A program made the position numbers and the translations under genes. DNA of 64,000 nucleotides from JALYGJ01 sp963781705 (GTDB lineage Bacteria > Chloroflexota > Limnocylindria > Limnocylindrales > CSP1-4), in the NCBI GenBank assembly GCA_963781705.1, contig CAWAGP010000001.1, positions 620,001-684,000 on the forward strand, given 5' to 3'. Numbering within the stretch: the first letter of the stretch is position 1; each line of letters begins with the position of its first letter. Below, piece after piece: positions 24,007 through 33,354 of the stretch. The notes beneath the pieces are model-generated. The model searched no databases. It saw only the letters and a program-made list of their open reading frames with translations, and had not been told where the DNA came from.

Positions 24007-26823
24007 TTGCGCGCCGTGTCGGCAGCCGCGTTGATCCTGCGCCGGGTCCGGTCAGAGGCCGGCATGCTGCTGCTGCTCTTCGTCCTCGTCGCCTCGACGA
24101 GCTTCCTGTTCGCGGCCGCGCCACGGCTCTTCAGTCGCGTGACCGATGACGCGATGCGCTATGCGGCGGCGACGGCGTCGCCTGCCGAACGGGACGTCTG
24201 GCTGTACGCCACCGGGTCGATCGGGCCGGGCACGGGCGGCGTTTCGGCCGTGCGCGCGTACGGCGCACGGCACGAGGCGGACTTTCCGGCCTCGATCGAG
24301 CGGCTCATCTCGAGCCGTTATCTGGGCTTCACGTCGGTCCGCCTCGCGGTCCCGCAGTCCATCATCTTCCTGTCCCTGCGGTACCAGGATGGCCTGACCG
24401 ACGCGACCAGGCTGGTCGCCGGCCGGTGGCCGGCCGATCTCGGGATGCCGCTGCGGCAGACCTTCCTGGGGCAGGACACTGACGCCATCGGCCAGGCGCC
24501 GCCGACCGTCTTCGAGGCGGCGCTGTCGACCGCCGAGGCCGACATGATCGGCGCGCGATTGGGTGATCACCTGCAGGTGAAGCTCGACCCCACCGATCCG
24601 CTGACGAAGTCGGCGTACGGCATCGCGCCCACGCAGGTCGACGTGGTGGGCCTCTACGAGCCGCTCGATTCGAACGCGGGGGACCTGCTCGGCGGCAGTG
24701 GCCTGCTGCAGGCTTCGGTGCGCCAGGGAGCGGCCGGGATAGAGGCGATCTACGCGACTGCGTTCGTGGCCGCCGAAACCTATCCGAGCATTGCCGCCGG
24801 TGGGCTGCCGGTCCGTTACGACTGGCGCTTCCAGGTCGATCCCGCCCGCCTCGACGCGGACCAGGTCGATACGCTGCAGCCGGATCTGCGCCGCCTGGAT
24901 CTCATCGCGCCGACCACCGACAGCAGCGTCCTGCCGGAGGCGTCGTCGGTCGTCGCGGTCACCAACGTCTTTGTCCATACCGGCCTGCTCGGCATCCTCG
25001 ACCGCTTCGCCGCCGTGCGCGCTCGGTCTGAATCGATCCTGTCCATCGCCGCCCTGGGCCCGATCGGCCTGGCCGGCGCGGCAATCGCCATGCTCGCGCT
25101 CCTCCTCGTGCGTCGCCGGAGGAGCAACCTGCTGTTGGCGCGCGGCCGGGGCGCGTCCAGCGCGTTGTTGCTGGGCGCGCAGCTCGTGGAGGCCATCGTC
25201 CTCACGGGCAGCGCATCCATCGTCGGCCTGCTTCTCGCCATGAGCGCGGTACCCGGGCGGGACTCCCCGCTCTCGCCGATCCTGGCGCTCGTGGTTGCCG
25301 CCGCAAGCACTCTCCTCCTCGTGGCGGCCACCTGGCCGACGACCAAGCGCGCGCTCATTCAGCTCGAACGCGACGATCCTCCCGTCCTGCGCGTTCCAGC
25401 GCGCCGCCTCGTGGTCGAGGCGACGATCGTCGGCATCGCCCTGGTGGCCGTCGTGCTGTTGCGCCAGCGCGGATTGACCGTTGGTCCGGTCGGCGAGACC
25501 GCGCGTTTCGATCCGCTGCTGGCCGCCGTGCCGCTGCTCAGCGGGTTGGCGGCGGGAATCGTCGCGACGCGCCTCTACCCGCTGCCCGTGCGCGCCCTCG
25601 GCTGGCTCGCAGCACGACGGCGCGACTTCGTGCCGGTCGTCGGCCTGCGCGCGGTTGCGCGGCACCCGGCCACGGCGAACCTGCCGCTCCTGGTGCTCAT
25701 GCTCACGGGTGCGTTCGGGGCCTTCGCGTCGGTGATCGAGTCGAGCATCGACCGCGGTCAGGTCGCCGCGTCGTACCTGGAGGTCGGCGCCGACTATCGG
25801 CTCGAAGCGATTGGGGTCGGGGGGCTGCCCGCGTCGCTCGATCCGGGCACGATCTCGGGAGTCCAGGCCGTCGCCTCCGCCAGCGTCGATTCCACGGCGA
25901 CCTTCGTCAGCGGCTATCAGCAGGCGACCATCGAACTCGACGCGCTCGACGCGCCCGCCTATGCGACAGTGACCGCGGGTACGGCGGCCGACCCCGCTTG
26001 GCCGAGCGCCTTCCTGGCGCCCCCGTCCGGGGCCGGCATCGGGACCGCGGCCAACCCCATTCCGGCGATCGTGTCCTTACAGTTCCTGCCGAGCATCGCC
26101 AACCTGGGCCCGGGCGACACGTTTACCGTTATGGTCGCGCGGCAGCCACTGACCCTTCGCCTCGTTGAACGCCGGGCCGGCTTCCCCGGGCTTGGCGGCG
26201 CAGCGAACTTCGCCATCGTGCCACTCGACTGGATGAGCGCCACCGCGCCGGCTGCGTCGCTCGCGCCCACGGTGATGTGGCTGCGCGCGTCGAGCGATGC
26301 CGCCGCGCCGCTGGCCACGATGGCAAGCGCCACGGCGGGCAGGATTCGGATCGTCTCGCGGCAGGACGCCTATGGGCTGCTCCACGACGCTCCGCTGGGG
26401 ACGAGCGTGGCCGATGGCTTCGGCGCCGCCCTGATCGTGGCCGTTCTGTACCTGGCGGTCACACTGGTGGGTGCCGTGATCATGTCCGCCGCCCGCCGTA
26501 CTCGGGACCTCGCATACCTGCGCACCCTCGGTGTCTCAACGAGGCAGGCGCTGGCCCTGACCGCCGTGGAGCATGCGCCGCCTGTGCTGCTGGCGCTCGT
26601 CCCCGGCGTGCTGCTGGGCGTGGGCGTGGCGATCCTGGTGGGTCCGGGCCTGGGTCTCGCCGACTTCGTGGGCGCCCAGGGCCTGCCCATCTACGTGGAC
26701 TGGCCGGCGCTGGCGCTGGTGGTCGTGGCCCTGTCGGTGGTCGTCCTCGTCGCGATCGCCGGCGGCGCCTGGCTGGCAGGGCGCGCGCGGCTGGTGAGCG
26801 CGCTTCGAATCGAGGAAAGTTGA
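24007..26823 (+). CDS. Large FtsX-type ABC permease, second subunit
   Basis: 938 residues from TTG at 24007 (GAGG 7 nt upstream); GTG 24016 is possible. One N-terminal helix (about 20-38), extracellular domain, helices around 345-500, a second extracellular domain about 580-780, and C-terminal helices about 810-930 with RTRDLAYLRTLGVSTRQALAL as the coupling helix. The first gene stops 1 nt before this TTG. The two permeases probably form a heterodimer. Confidence 0.88.
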   Translation: MRAVSAAALILRRVRSEAGMLLLLFVLVASTSFLFAAAPRLFSRVTDDAMRYAAATASPAERDVWLYATGSIGPGTGGVSAVRAYGARHEADFPASIERLISSRYLGFTSVRLAVPQSIIFLSLRYQDGLTDATRLVAGRWPADLGMPLRQTFLGQDTDAIGQAPPTVFEAALSTAEADMIGARLGDHLQVKLDPTDPLTKSAYGIAPTQVDVVGLYEPLDSNAGDLLGGSGLLQASVRQGAAGIEAIYATAFVAAETYPSIAAGGLPVRYDWRFQVDPARLDADQVDTLQPDLRRLDLIAPTTDSSVLPEASSVVAVTNVFVHTGLLGILDRFAAVRARSESILSIAALGPIGLAGAAIAMLALLLVRRRRSNLLLARGRGASSALLLGAQLVEAIVLTGSASIVGLLLAMSAVPGRDSPLSPILALVVAAASTLLLVAATWPTTKRALIQLERDDPPVLRVPARRLVVEATIVGIALVAVVLLRQRGLTVGPVGETARFDPLLAAVPLLSGLAAGIVATRLYPLPVRALGWLAARRRDFVPVVGLRAVARHPATANLPLLVLMLTGAFGAFASVIESSIDRGQVAASYLEVGADYRLEAIGVGGLPASLDPGTISGVQAVASASVDSTATFVSGYQQATIELDALDAPAYATVTAGTAADPAWPSAFLAPPSGAGIGTAANPIPAIVSLQFLPSIANLGPGDTFTVMVARQPLTLRLVERRAGFPGLGGAANFAIVPLDWMSATAPAASLAPTVMWLRASSDAAAPLATMASATAGRIRIVSRQDAYGLLHDAPLGTSVADGFGAALIVAVLYLAVTLVGAVIMSAARRTRDLAYLRTLGVSTRQALALTAVEHAPPVLLALVPGVLLGVGVAILVGPGLGLADFVGAQGLPIYVDWPALALVVVALSVVVLVAIAGGAWLAGRARLVSALRIEES

Positions 26824-26828
26824 CGCTG

Positions 26829-27794
26829 ATGGACGGACGGTTGATCGGCGAGGGCGCACTCATCCTGTGCGACAACCTGGTCAAGATCTACAAGGTCGCC
26901 GACCTCGAGGTGGTGGCCCTCCAGGGGCTCGACCTGGTCGTGGAGCCGGGCGAGTTCATCGCCATCGTCGGCGCATCGGGTAGCGGCAAGAGCACCCTGA
27001 TGAACATCCTCGGCGGGCTGGACGTGCCGTCGGCGGGGCAGGCGATCGTGGACGGCCACGTGCTGGGCCAGATGGGCCGCCGCGAGCGGACCGCGTATCG
27101 GCGACGAGTGATCGGCTTCGTCTGGCAGCAGACCGCGCGCAACCTGCTGCCCTATCTCACCGCTCGGCAGAACGTGGAGTTGCCGATGATGCTGAACCAG
27201 GTCGGTCGCCGCGAACGCGAGCGCCGAGCGGCCGACCTGCTCAACCGGGTCGGGCTGGCCGAGCGCGCCGAGCACCGGCCCGAGCGCCTGTCGGGCGGCG
27301 AGCAGCAGCGTGCGGCCATCGCCGTCGCGCTCGCCAACGAGCCGGCGGTGCTGTTTGCGGACGAGCCGACCGGCGAACTCGACACAGCCACCGCGGGCGA
27401 GGTCCTCGACGTCCTCCGGACGATCAACCGCGAAATCGGAGTCACGATCGTGGTCGTCACCCACGACCCGTTGGTCAGCCAGCACGTGAGCCGCACGATC
27501 GCCATCCGCGATGGGCGCACCAGCACAGAGACGCTGCACCGGCGCGCCATCAGCGAGGTCGGTGACGGGCGCGTCACGAGCGAGGAATACGCCGTCCTCG
27601 ATCGCGTCGGCCGGCTGCAGCTGCCGCGCGCCTACGTTGAGGCGCTGGGGCTCGAGCGTCGGGTCCGCCTGGCGCTGGAGGCCGATCACATCGGCATCTG
27701 GCCCGACCATTCACGTTATGCCCGGCCCAGCACCGGCGTGCCTCCTGACGACGGAGGCGAGCGTGGCGATCCGAGCGCCGAGGCCCGCTCGTGA
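26829..27794 (+). CDS. ABC ATPase with C-terminal AbrB-like tail
   Basis: 321 residues. Residues about 10-230 are a MacB-type ATPase: Walker A GASGSGKST, LSGGEQQRA signature, Walker B VLFADEPTG, VTHDPLV switch. The last 80 residues are unusual: EEYAVLDRVGRLQLPRAYVE and ALGLERRVRLALEADHIGIW follow the pattern of SpoVT/AbrB swapped-hairpin domains (G-x-LPRxxxEALGLxxRVRLxLExDHI). Such a domain might mediate dimerisation, DNA contact or regulation of the transporter. SD GAGGAAAG lies upstream of ATG 26829; the end overlaps the next ATPase by 4 nt. Confidence 0.88.
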   Translation: MDGRLIGEGALILCDNLVKIYKVADLEVVALQGLDLVVEPGEFIAIVGASGSGKSTLMNILGGLDVPSAGQAIVDGHVLGQMGRRERTAYRRRVIGFVWQQTARNLLPYLTARQNVELPMMLNQVGRRERERRAADLLNRVGLAERAEHRPERLSGGEQQRAAIAVALANEPAVLFADEPTGELDTATAGEVLDVLRTINREIGVTIVVVTHDPLVSQHVSRTIAIRDGRTSTETLHRRAISEVGDGRVTSEEYAVLDRVGRLQLPRAYVEALGLERRVRLALEADHIGIWPDHSRYARPSTGVPPDDGGERGDPSAEARS

Positions 27795-28528
27795 CATACA
27801 ACCCCCAAACGATTGACGGGCCGATGGTCGACACGCGCGGCGTTTCGCGTGACTACCCGATGCCCGCCGGCGTCGTACACGCCGTACGTGACGTGACCAT
27901 CCAGGTTGGCCGCGGGCAGTTGGTGGCGCTGCGCGGGCGCTCGGGTTCGGGCAAGACGACCTTCCTGTCGATGATCGGCGCCCTCGATCGGCCGACCAAC
28001 GGCAGCGTCTCGGTTGATGGGCTGACGGTTTCTGAGCTGCCCGAATCCGAACTGGTCGAATTCCGGCGGCGGAAGCTCGGCTTCATCTTCCAGGCGTTCG
28101 GACTGCTGCCGGTCCTCTCGGCTGCGGAAAACGTCGAGCTGCCGCTCCGGCTGATCCGCGCCGACCCAAAGGAGCGGGATCGGCGGGTGCGCGAGCTCCT
28201 GGAGATGGTCGGCCTGCAGGCACGGGCGAAGCACCGACCGCATGAGCTGTCGGGCGGCGAGCAGCAGCGCGTCGCCATCGCCCGGGCGCTCGCCAACCAT
28301 CCGAGCCTGCTGCTGGCCGACGAACCGACGGGCCAGCTCGACTCGCAAACGGGGCGCGACATCATGGCCGTGCTCCAGCACCTTGTGCGCAGTGAGGGCG
28401 TGACCGCGATCGTGGCCACCCACGACACTTCGCTGATCGACCTGGCGGACCAGGTGGTGGAGTTGCGCGACGGCCAGGTCGTGGATGGCGGCCGACAGGA
28501 ATCCGCGGCGGTCCGCGGCTATCGGTAG
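27791..28528 (+). CDS. MacB-type ABC ATPase
   Basis: 245 residues from GTG at 27791. Walker A GRSGSGKTT, Q-loop FIFQAFGLL, signature LSGGEQQRV, Walker B LLLADEPTG followed by QLDS, switch VATHDTSL. It lacks the C-terminal tail of its neighbour. Two ATPases and two permeases in one operon suggest either a heteromeric exporter or two closely related ones. Confidence 0.93.
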   Translation: MTYNPQTIDGPMVDTRGVSRDYPMPAGVVHAVRDVTIQVGRGQLVALRGRSGSGKTTFLSMIGALDRPTNGSVSVDGLTVSELPESELVEFRRRKLGFIFQAFGLLPVLSAAENVELPLRLIRADPKERDRRVRELLEMVGLQARAKHRPHELSGGEQQRVAIARALANHPSLLLADEPTGQLDSQTGRDIMAVLQHLVRSEGVTAIVATHDTSLIDLADQVVELRDGQVVDGGRQESAAVRGYR

Positions 28529-28583
28529 GGACTGCCCACAGGCGCCCACGTCGCGTCGTCGACGGTACCGGCAGCAAGAGCGA

Positions 28584-28603
28584 GCGCCGGTCACGACCGG
28601 CGC
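28584..28603. terminator. Bidirectional terminator hairpin
   Basis: GCGCCGGTC AC GACCGGCGC, a perfect 9-bp stem between the convergent ATPase (+) and lipoprotein (-) genes. No T-run, as usual in this GC-rich DNA. Confidence 0.65.
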
Positions 28604-28609
28604 ATCACG

Positions 28610-29227
28610 TCACGGCACCGTCCAGGCGGCCTGGTCGGTGGGCACCAGGCTGCTGAAGATCGCGGCGCCGCCCACCTTGACCCCCACCTGGGTGAGGCTT
28701 TGCCCGTCAGGCACGACGAAGGACTCGCAGTGGGTGAAGGGCTGGACGTCCTGTTCGCTACCGCTCGTCTGCGTGCAGCCCTGAAATGTGGTGAGCGGAT
28801 ACGAGGTGTTCTGGTAGACGTCATCTGTCGTCAGAACGGTGCCGCCCGAGGCTGTCGCGTCGGCCTGCGACGACTCGTTCATGTAGTCGGACGAGTGGTT
28901 GTTGATGGTCAGCTCTACGCCAACCCAGTGGGCACCGGCCGGCAGCGAGCTGCCATCGGTTGGTACTGCCGGGTCGAAGACTTTCACCAGGGTTGCCTCG
29001 ACCTGATCATGCCCAAAGGTGAAGAACGTGAGCGTGTCGCCAACGTGGCCGGTGACCGGGCCACCCGACTGCGGGGCCAGCGAGATCGTGATGCTTGCGA
29101 ACGGGTTAGCGTCATCGGTGGGTGGGTTGTTGGTCGCGGTGCCGCCGCAGGCGGACACCAACACCAGGCCGATCGCCAGCGACACGATTTGGCGCCGAAC
29201 TCGCGAGCGCCGTACCGAGTTGATCAT
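28610..29227 (-). CDS. Secreted lipoprotein, DUF4352-like
   Basis: 205 residues. Basic start and a lipoprotein signal ending LVLVSAC (lipid Cys about residue 27). A beta-rich domain follows: VGDTLTFFTFGHDQVEATLVKV, then AGAHWVGVELTINNHSS, and C-terminal FVVPDGQSLTQVGVKV. This order of strands is that of DUF4352/Telokin-like immunoprotective lipoproteins. Three Cys after the lipid Cys may make a disulfide. Faces the ABC operon convergently. Confidence 0.75.
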   Translation of the reverse strand: MINSVRRSRVRRQIVSLAIGLVLVSACGGTATNNPPTDDANPFASITISLAPQSGGPVTGHVGDTLTFFTFGHDQVEATLVKVFDPAVPTDGSSLPAGAHWVGVELTINNHSSDYMNESSQADATASGGTVLTTDDVYQNTSYPLTTFQGCTQTSGSEQDVQPFTHCESFVVPDGQSLTQVGVKVGGAAIFSSLVPTDQAAWTVP

Positions 29228-29390
29228 CGGGTCGTCTCCCAGGATGGTTGGGTGGGTGTGGCCACGATGGAAGCGTTCGGCGGTCGTTGCATCCGGTGAA
29301 TCACGGATCTTGCGTCAGGCGCCAGGAAGGTGGGCGCTGTGTGACCGACGGCACTGTCGCTCACGGCCCGGATTGAGCGAGAAATAGCCC

Positions 29391-29579
29391 ATGGACAACA
29401 ACGCAGTGGTGACCATCGAGGAGCTCGACGGCCACGGCATTCCGTGGCGGGTACTCACCAGCCACATGGTTCGCGGCAATGTCGATCGGTCGCTGACCGC
29501 CATCCGGGTCGGATACGACATGGAGCGCACGCGGATCAAGGTCGACGGTCAAACCGTGGCCGAGCCCCGCCTGCGATAG
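29391..29579 (+). CDS. Hypothetical 62-residue protein
   Basis: MDNNAVVTIEELDGHGIPWR begins a small soluble protein with alternating strands (TAIRVGYDMERTRIKVDGQT). No family recognised. A scrambled copy lies at 20302-20420, so the sequence is mobile or repeatedly copied in this genome. The 29228-29390 region upstream shows no gene. Confidence 0.5.
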   Translation: MDNNAVVTIEELDGHGIPWRVLTSHMVRGNVDRSLTAIRVGYDMERTRIKVDGQTVAEPRLR

Positions 29580-29691
29580 TCGGCCCCGGCGATACGCCCA
29601 GGGGCCATGAGAGTCTGGACCTGATGCTGGCGACGGCCTAGCCTGATCGCGCCGGGCAGGCAGGGTAGATCGTGGCGAGGAGACCGTGAGC

Positions 29692-31602
29692 ATGCGCCGG
29701 TTGTGCGGACTGCTGCTGTCACTGGCCGTGATCGGCTGCCAGACCGCGCCTCCACCCACCCCTGAGCCGAGTGCCCAGCCCAGCCCAGCCCCGACTGCTC
29801 CGCCAACCGCGACGCCGACGCCAACCCCTTCACCAAGCCCGACGCCGACGCCAACCCCTTCACCAACGCAGACGCCCGCATTTCCGACGGGCGGCACCCT
29901 CTACCTGCTCCTGTCGACCCTGAGCGCCAACGGTGGCGTCGGCTTCCAGGACATGGATCCCGAGCGCATCTACACCGGTGAGGACCTCGCCTTCTTCGGG
30001 GCGACGCTCTTCCGCTCGCTGACGGCGTACCAGTACTCCCCCGATCCGCTTGGGGGGACCACGCTGGTGCCCGACGCGGCGACCGATACCGGTACGCCCA
30101 ACGCCGACGCCACCCAATGGAGCTTCACGCTGCGCGAAGGCATGAAATGGCAGGACGGCTCGGCGGTCACCTGTGCGGACTTCAAGTACGGTGTCTCGCG
30201 CTCGTTCGCCACCGAGATTCACGACGGCCCGACGTATGCGATCTCCTACCTCGACATCCCGGCCGATCAAAACGCCGAGAACGGCTCGCAGTACCCCGGG
30301 CCGTACAGGGCGACGGCCGCCCAGCGGGCGCTGTTCGATGCAGCCGTCGAGTGCGACGGCAACACGATCACGTTTCACCTGAACCAGTCCGTCCCCGACT
30401 TCAACTACACGGTCGCCCTGGGCTTTGGCGCCGTGCCCAACCCGGTCGATCACCCCGTGGGCAGCATGTGTTCGGACACCCGCGGCGACTACGCCACCGC
30501 TCCGTGCTCGGACGGCCCGTACGTGGTCCAGAGCTACATTCCCGGCCAGGGCGGCAGCCTGGTGCTGGTCCGCAACCCGTACTGGACGAGGGAGGTCGAT
30601 GACTACCGCGGTGCCTACCCGGACAAGTGGGAGGTCGACTTCGGCATCGACCCCGCCCAGCTTGACCAGCGCCTGATGCAGCCCACAGGTAGCGACCAGT
30701 TCGCGCTCGCGTACGCCCCGATGCAGTCCAACAACCTGGACACCGTCTTCAGCGACGCGCACACCGCGGCGGCCGACTTCGCCGGTCGCGCCTTCAGCGA
30801 CTACGGCGCCAACTCGCGCTACATCTGGATCCGCACGGACAAGGTCACCAATCCGCTGATTCGCCAGGCCATTGCCGTGGCCCTCGACCGCGAGGCCATC
30901 AGGTTGGCCTACGGCGGCGAGTTCGCCGGCGACTTCGCAGACGGCGTCATCGGGCCCGACATCGGCATTGACTACGCGCCCACCCACCTCTGGGATGCTC
31001 AGGGACCGTTCGGTGAGGCCGTACCCACGACGGGTGACCCAACCCTCGCTCGCCAGCTCATCCAGCAATCCGGCGAGCCCGCGCCGACGCTGACGTACGA
31101 CTACCTCTACGACGCACCAATCCCCGGCCGGATCGCGAAGATCGTCCAGCGCTCGCTCCGGGAGGCCGGCGTCACGGTCCTCCTCAATCCCTACTTCGTT
31201 CGCGGCCCCGCGTGCGGCCCGCTCAATCCCGATTGCCAGCACGAATTCGGTGAGGCCCATTGGGGCCCCGACTGGCCCAATGCCTCAACCGTCATCCCGC
31301 CACTGTTCACGCCTGAGAGCCCGCAGGGCTGGGAGCCGAGCGGTGACTTCGATCTCTCACGCGTCAGCTCGGACAACGATCCGCAGTTCGAGGCCATGAT
31401 CCAGGACGCCAGGACAACCATGGATCGTCAGGACCAGGCAGCCAAGTGGCAGGTGCTGGATCAGTACGCGGCCGACCAGGTGTTCGCCATCCCCACGCTC
31501 TGGGGCCTGACTCAGACCATCGCCGGCACCGGCGTGGGCAACCTCTACCGCTGGCCCGCCTACAGCTCGTGGCCATACGGGCAGCTGTACGTGAAGCACT
31601 AG
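29692..31602 (+). CDS. Oligopeptide-type ABC substrate-binding lipoprotein (SBP_bac_5)
   Basis: 636 residues from ATG 29692 (AGGAG 9 nt upstream; GTG 29686 is too close). Lipobox LAVIGC, a Thr/Pro/Ser linker encoded by short direct repeats (about 20-62), then the family-5 binding-protein fold: WSFTLREGMKWQDGSAVTCA with DFKYGVSRSF near the start, GPYVVQSYIPGQ, LVRNPYW, and LIRQAIAVALDREAI. It would capture peptides or similar solutes outside the membrane. No permease genes are adjacent, so it is an orphan binding protein. Confidence 0.92.
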   Translation: MRRLCGLLLSLAVIGCQTAPPPTPEPSAQPSPAPTAPPTATPTPTPSPSPTPTPTPSPTQTPAFPTGGTLYLLLSTLSANGGVGFQDMDPERIYTGEDLAFFGATLFRSLTAYQYSPDPLGGTTLVPDAATDTGTPNADATQWSFTLREGMKWQDGSAVTCADFKYGVSRSFATEIHDGPTYAISYLDIPADQNAENGSQYPGPYRATAAQRALFDAAVECDGNTITFHLNQSVPDFNYTVALGFGAVPNPVDHPVGSMCSDTRGDYATAPCSDGPYVVQSYIPGQGGSLVLVRNPYWTREVDDYRGAYPDKWEVDFGIDPAQLDQRLMQPTGSDQFALAYAPMQSNNLDTVFSDAHTAAADFAGRAFSDYGANSRYIWIRTDKVTNPLIRQAIAVALDREAIRLAYGGEFAGDFADGVIGPDIGIDYAPTHLWDAQGPFGEAVPTTGDPTLARQLIQQSGEPAPTLTYDYLYDAPIPGRIAKIVQRSLREAGVTVLLNPYFVRGPACGPLNPDCQHEFGEAHWGPDWPNASTVIPPLFTPESPQGWEPSGDFDLSRVSSDNDPQFEAMIQDARTTMDRQDQAAKWQVLDQYAADQVFAIPTLWGLTQTIAGTGVGNLYRWPAYSSWPYGQLYVKH

Positions 31603-31620
31603 AACTGCGTAGCCGCGGAT

Positions 31621-31640
31621 GGTGGACCCATTCGTCCACC
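31621..31640. terminator. Hairpin after substrate-binding protein
   Basis: GGTGGAC CCATTC GTCCACC: 7-bp stem and 6-nt loop, 19 nt after the stop. Confidence 0.5.
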
Positions 31641-31695
31641 GGTGGCAGAATGCGAGCCTTGCCGGCGCCCTAAAGGATCGGCGGAGAGAGACGTG

Positions 31696-32280
31696 ATGAC
31701 TTCCGGGTCAGCGTGGCGGGTCGCGATGGTGGCGATCGCGGCTGTTCTCCTGCTGGTCGGATGCGCGCCCGCCGCGTCCAGCCAGACGACTCCCCCGGTC
31801 GGCGGCGCTGGAGCCTCCACGGCCGCGAGCCAGGCGCCGACCGCTCCCCCGACATCGGCGCCCTCTCCCACAGCAGCGCCGACGCCGACCGTGCCGCCGA
31901 CGCCCGAGGCGTCGCCGACTTTCGTGGCCGGCCCGTACTCAGTGAAGCTGACGAACCCTGAGGGCGGCCTCGTCATGGACACGCCGGCCGGCGGCGTGTG
32001 CACGAACCACCCGTTCCAGATCCCCGCCCACAATCCGTCGGTGTCGTTCGTGCTGATGTTCGATCCGAACGGCAACTCGTTCAGTTACTCCTACAGCCTG
32101 CCCGATCTGGGTGAGACAGACGACGCGCAGGGGATCTACACGCTGACGCCACATGGCGACGGCAGCCTCACCGTGTCGGTCACGGCCCAGGACCACGTGA
32201 CCTTCACCGGCTTTGATGGGAACATGCCGGCCAACTACGCGTTCGACCTCGTGCCACTGGGCAGCGGCAGCTGCCCCTAG
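31696..32280 (+). CDS. Hypothetical lipoprotein
   Basis: 194 residues. ATG 31696 follows GGAGAGAG. The signal ends LLLVGC (lipid Cys about 24), then an Ala/Pro/Thr-rich linker to about 80 and a beta-rich domain with YSVKLTNPEGGLVMDTPAGG and VSFVLMFDPNGNSFSYSY. Two Cys (in GGVCTNH and the C-terminal SCP) could form a disulfide. No family recognised. Confidence 0.7.
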   Translation: MTSGSAWRVAMVAIAAVLLLVGCAPAASSQTTPPVGGAGASTAASQAPTAPPTSAPSPTAAPTPTVPPTPEASPTFVAGPYSVKLTNPEGGLVMDTPAGGVCTNHPFQIPAHNPSVSFVLMFDPNGNSFSYSYSLPDLGETDDAQGIYTLTPHGDGSLTVSVTAQDHVTFTGFDGNMPANYAFDLVPLGSGSCP

Positions 32281-32400
32281 GTCGGTCGCGGAGCGACCTC
32301 CCAGGCGCCGTCACCTGATCGAAAGAAAGCCCCGCGCAGGATGCGAACACGGTCTTCTGCGGACCGGAACCAAGTTCCATCACTGCAAAGGAGTAGACAG

Positions 32401-33336
32401 GTGAACAAGTACATCGCACGAGGCATCGTCGCCGGCGCGCTCATCCTGGGCGCGGCTGGAGGGGCGATGTTCATTCCGAACCTGGTGGCCGCTGCCGATC
32501 CGGGGGCCTCGCCCGTTGCGGCGCCCGCTGCGTCGCCGTCGACGAGTTCGCACGATTCCACCAGCAACCCGGCCAATGCGAACGCACCGGGTGATATGGC
32601 CGGCGACTGCATGAACGGTGGTCCGGGTGGTCCCGGCCTGCACGCCGAGGACCTGACGGCTGCCGCCCAGGCACTCGGCATGAGCGAGGCCGACCTGACG
32701 ACCGCCCTCCAGAATGGGCAGTCACTGGCCGACGTGGCCAGCGCTCAGGGCGTCGATGTCCAGAACGTGATCGACGCGATCGTCGCCGCCGACACCGCCA
32801 AGATCCAGGCCGACGTTGATGCCGGCACGATCACCCAGGCGCAGGCCGATCAGCGCCTGGCCAACCTGACCGCGCACGTGACCGACATGGTCAATCGCGT
32901 GCCCGGTCGCGGTGGCCCAGGTGGTCCCGGTGGCCCCGGTGCCCCGGGCCTGCACGCCGAGGACCTGACGGCTGCCGCCCAGGCACTCGGCATGAGCGAG
33001 GCCGACCTGACGACCGCCCTCCAGAATGGGCAGTCACTGGCCGACGTGGCCAGCGCTCAGGGCGTCGATGTCCAGAACGTGATCGACGCGATCGTCGCTG
33101 CCGACACCGCCAAGATCCAGGCCGACGTTGATGCCGGCACGATCACCCAGGCGCAGGCCGATCAGCGGCTGGCCAACCTGACCGCGCATGTGACCGACAT
33201 GGTCAACGGCGTGCCCGGCCGCGGTGGCCCCGGTGGCCCGGGTGGTCCCGGCGCTCCAGGCCGCCATGGTCAGCCGCCCAGCGACACGTCCAACAACCCG
33301 TCCAGCACGGACTCGACGACCAGCTCCAACAGCTGA
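32401..33336 (+). CDS. Secreted protein with two near-identical 104-residue repeats
   Basis: 311 residues from GTG 32401 (AAAGGAG 7 nt upstream). Signal peptide about 1-32, then a low-complexity Ala/Ser/Asn linker. Two units follow, each with LHAEDLTAAAQALGMSEADL, SLADVASAQGVDVQNVIDAI and ITQAQADQRLANLTAHVTDM, closed by a GGPGGPGGPGAPG tract. The helical units look like LysM-neighbour or Ca-independent helical-bundle repeats found in secreted Chloroflexi and actinobacterial proteins; the function is unknown. It ends with a Ser/Thr/Asn tail. It precedes a two-component system and may be its target. Confidence 0.8.
   Translation: MNKYIARGIVAGALILGAAGGAMFIPNLVAAADPGASPVAAPAASPSTSSHDSTSNPANANAPGDMAGDCMNGGPGGPGLHAEDLTAAAQALGMSEADLTTALQNGQSLADVASAQGVDVQNVIDAIVAADTAKIQADVDAGTITQAQADQRLANLTAHVTDMVNRVPGRGGPGGPGGPGAPGLHAEDLTAAAQALGMSEADLTTALQNGQSLADVASAQGVDVQNVIDAIVAADTAKIQADVDAGTITQAQADQRLANLTAHVTDMVNGVPGRGGPGGPGGPGAPGRHGQPPSDTSNNPSSTDSTTSSNS
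32638..33261. repeat. Two tandem 312-bp repeats
   Basis: Units 32638-32949 and 32950-33261 are almost identical at the DNA level, including synonymous sites, so the duplication is recent or maintained by gene conversion. Confidence 0.9.
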
Positions 33337-33354
33337 TCGCCTCCCCAACAAGTC

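Noticed and set aside
29860..31260. 466-residue minus-strand frame
   Set aside because: Shadow of the substrate-binding lipoprotein, which has a lipobox and family motifs.
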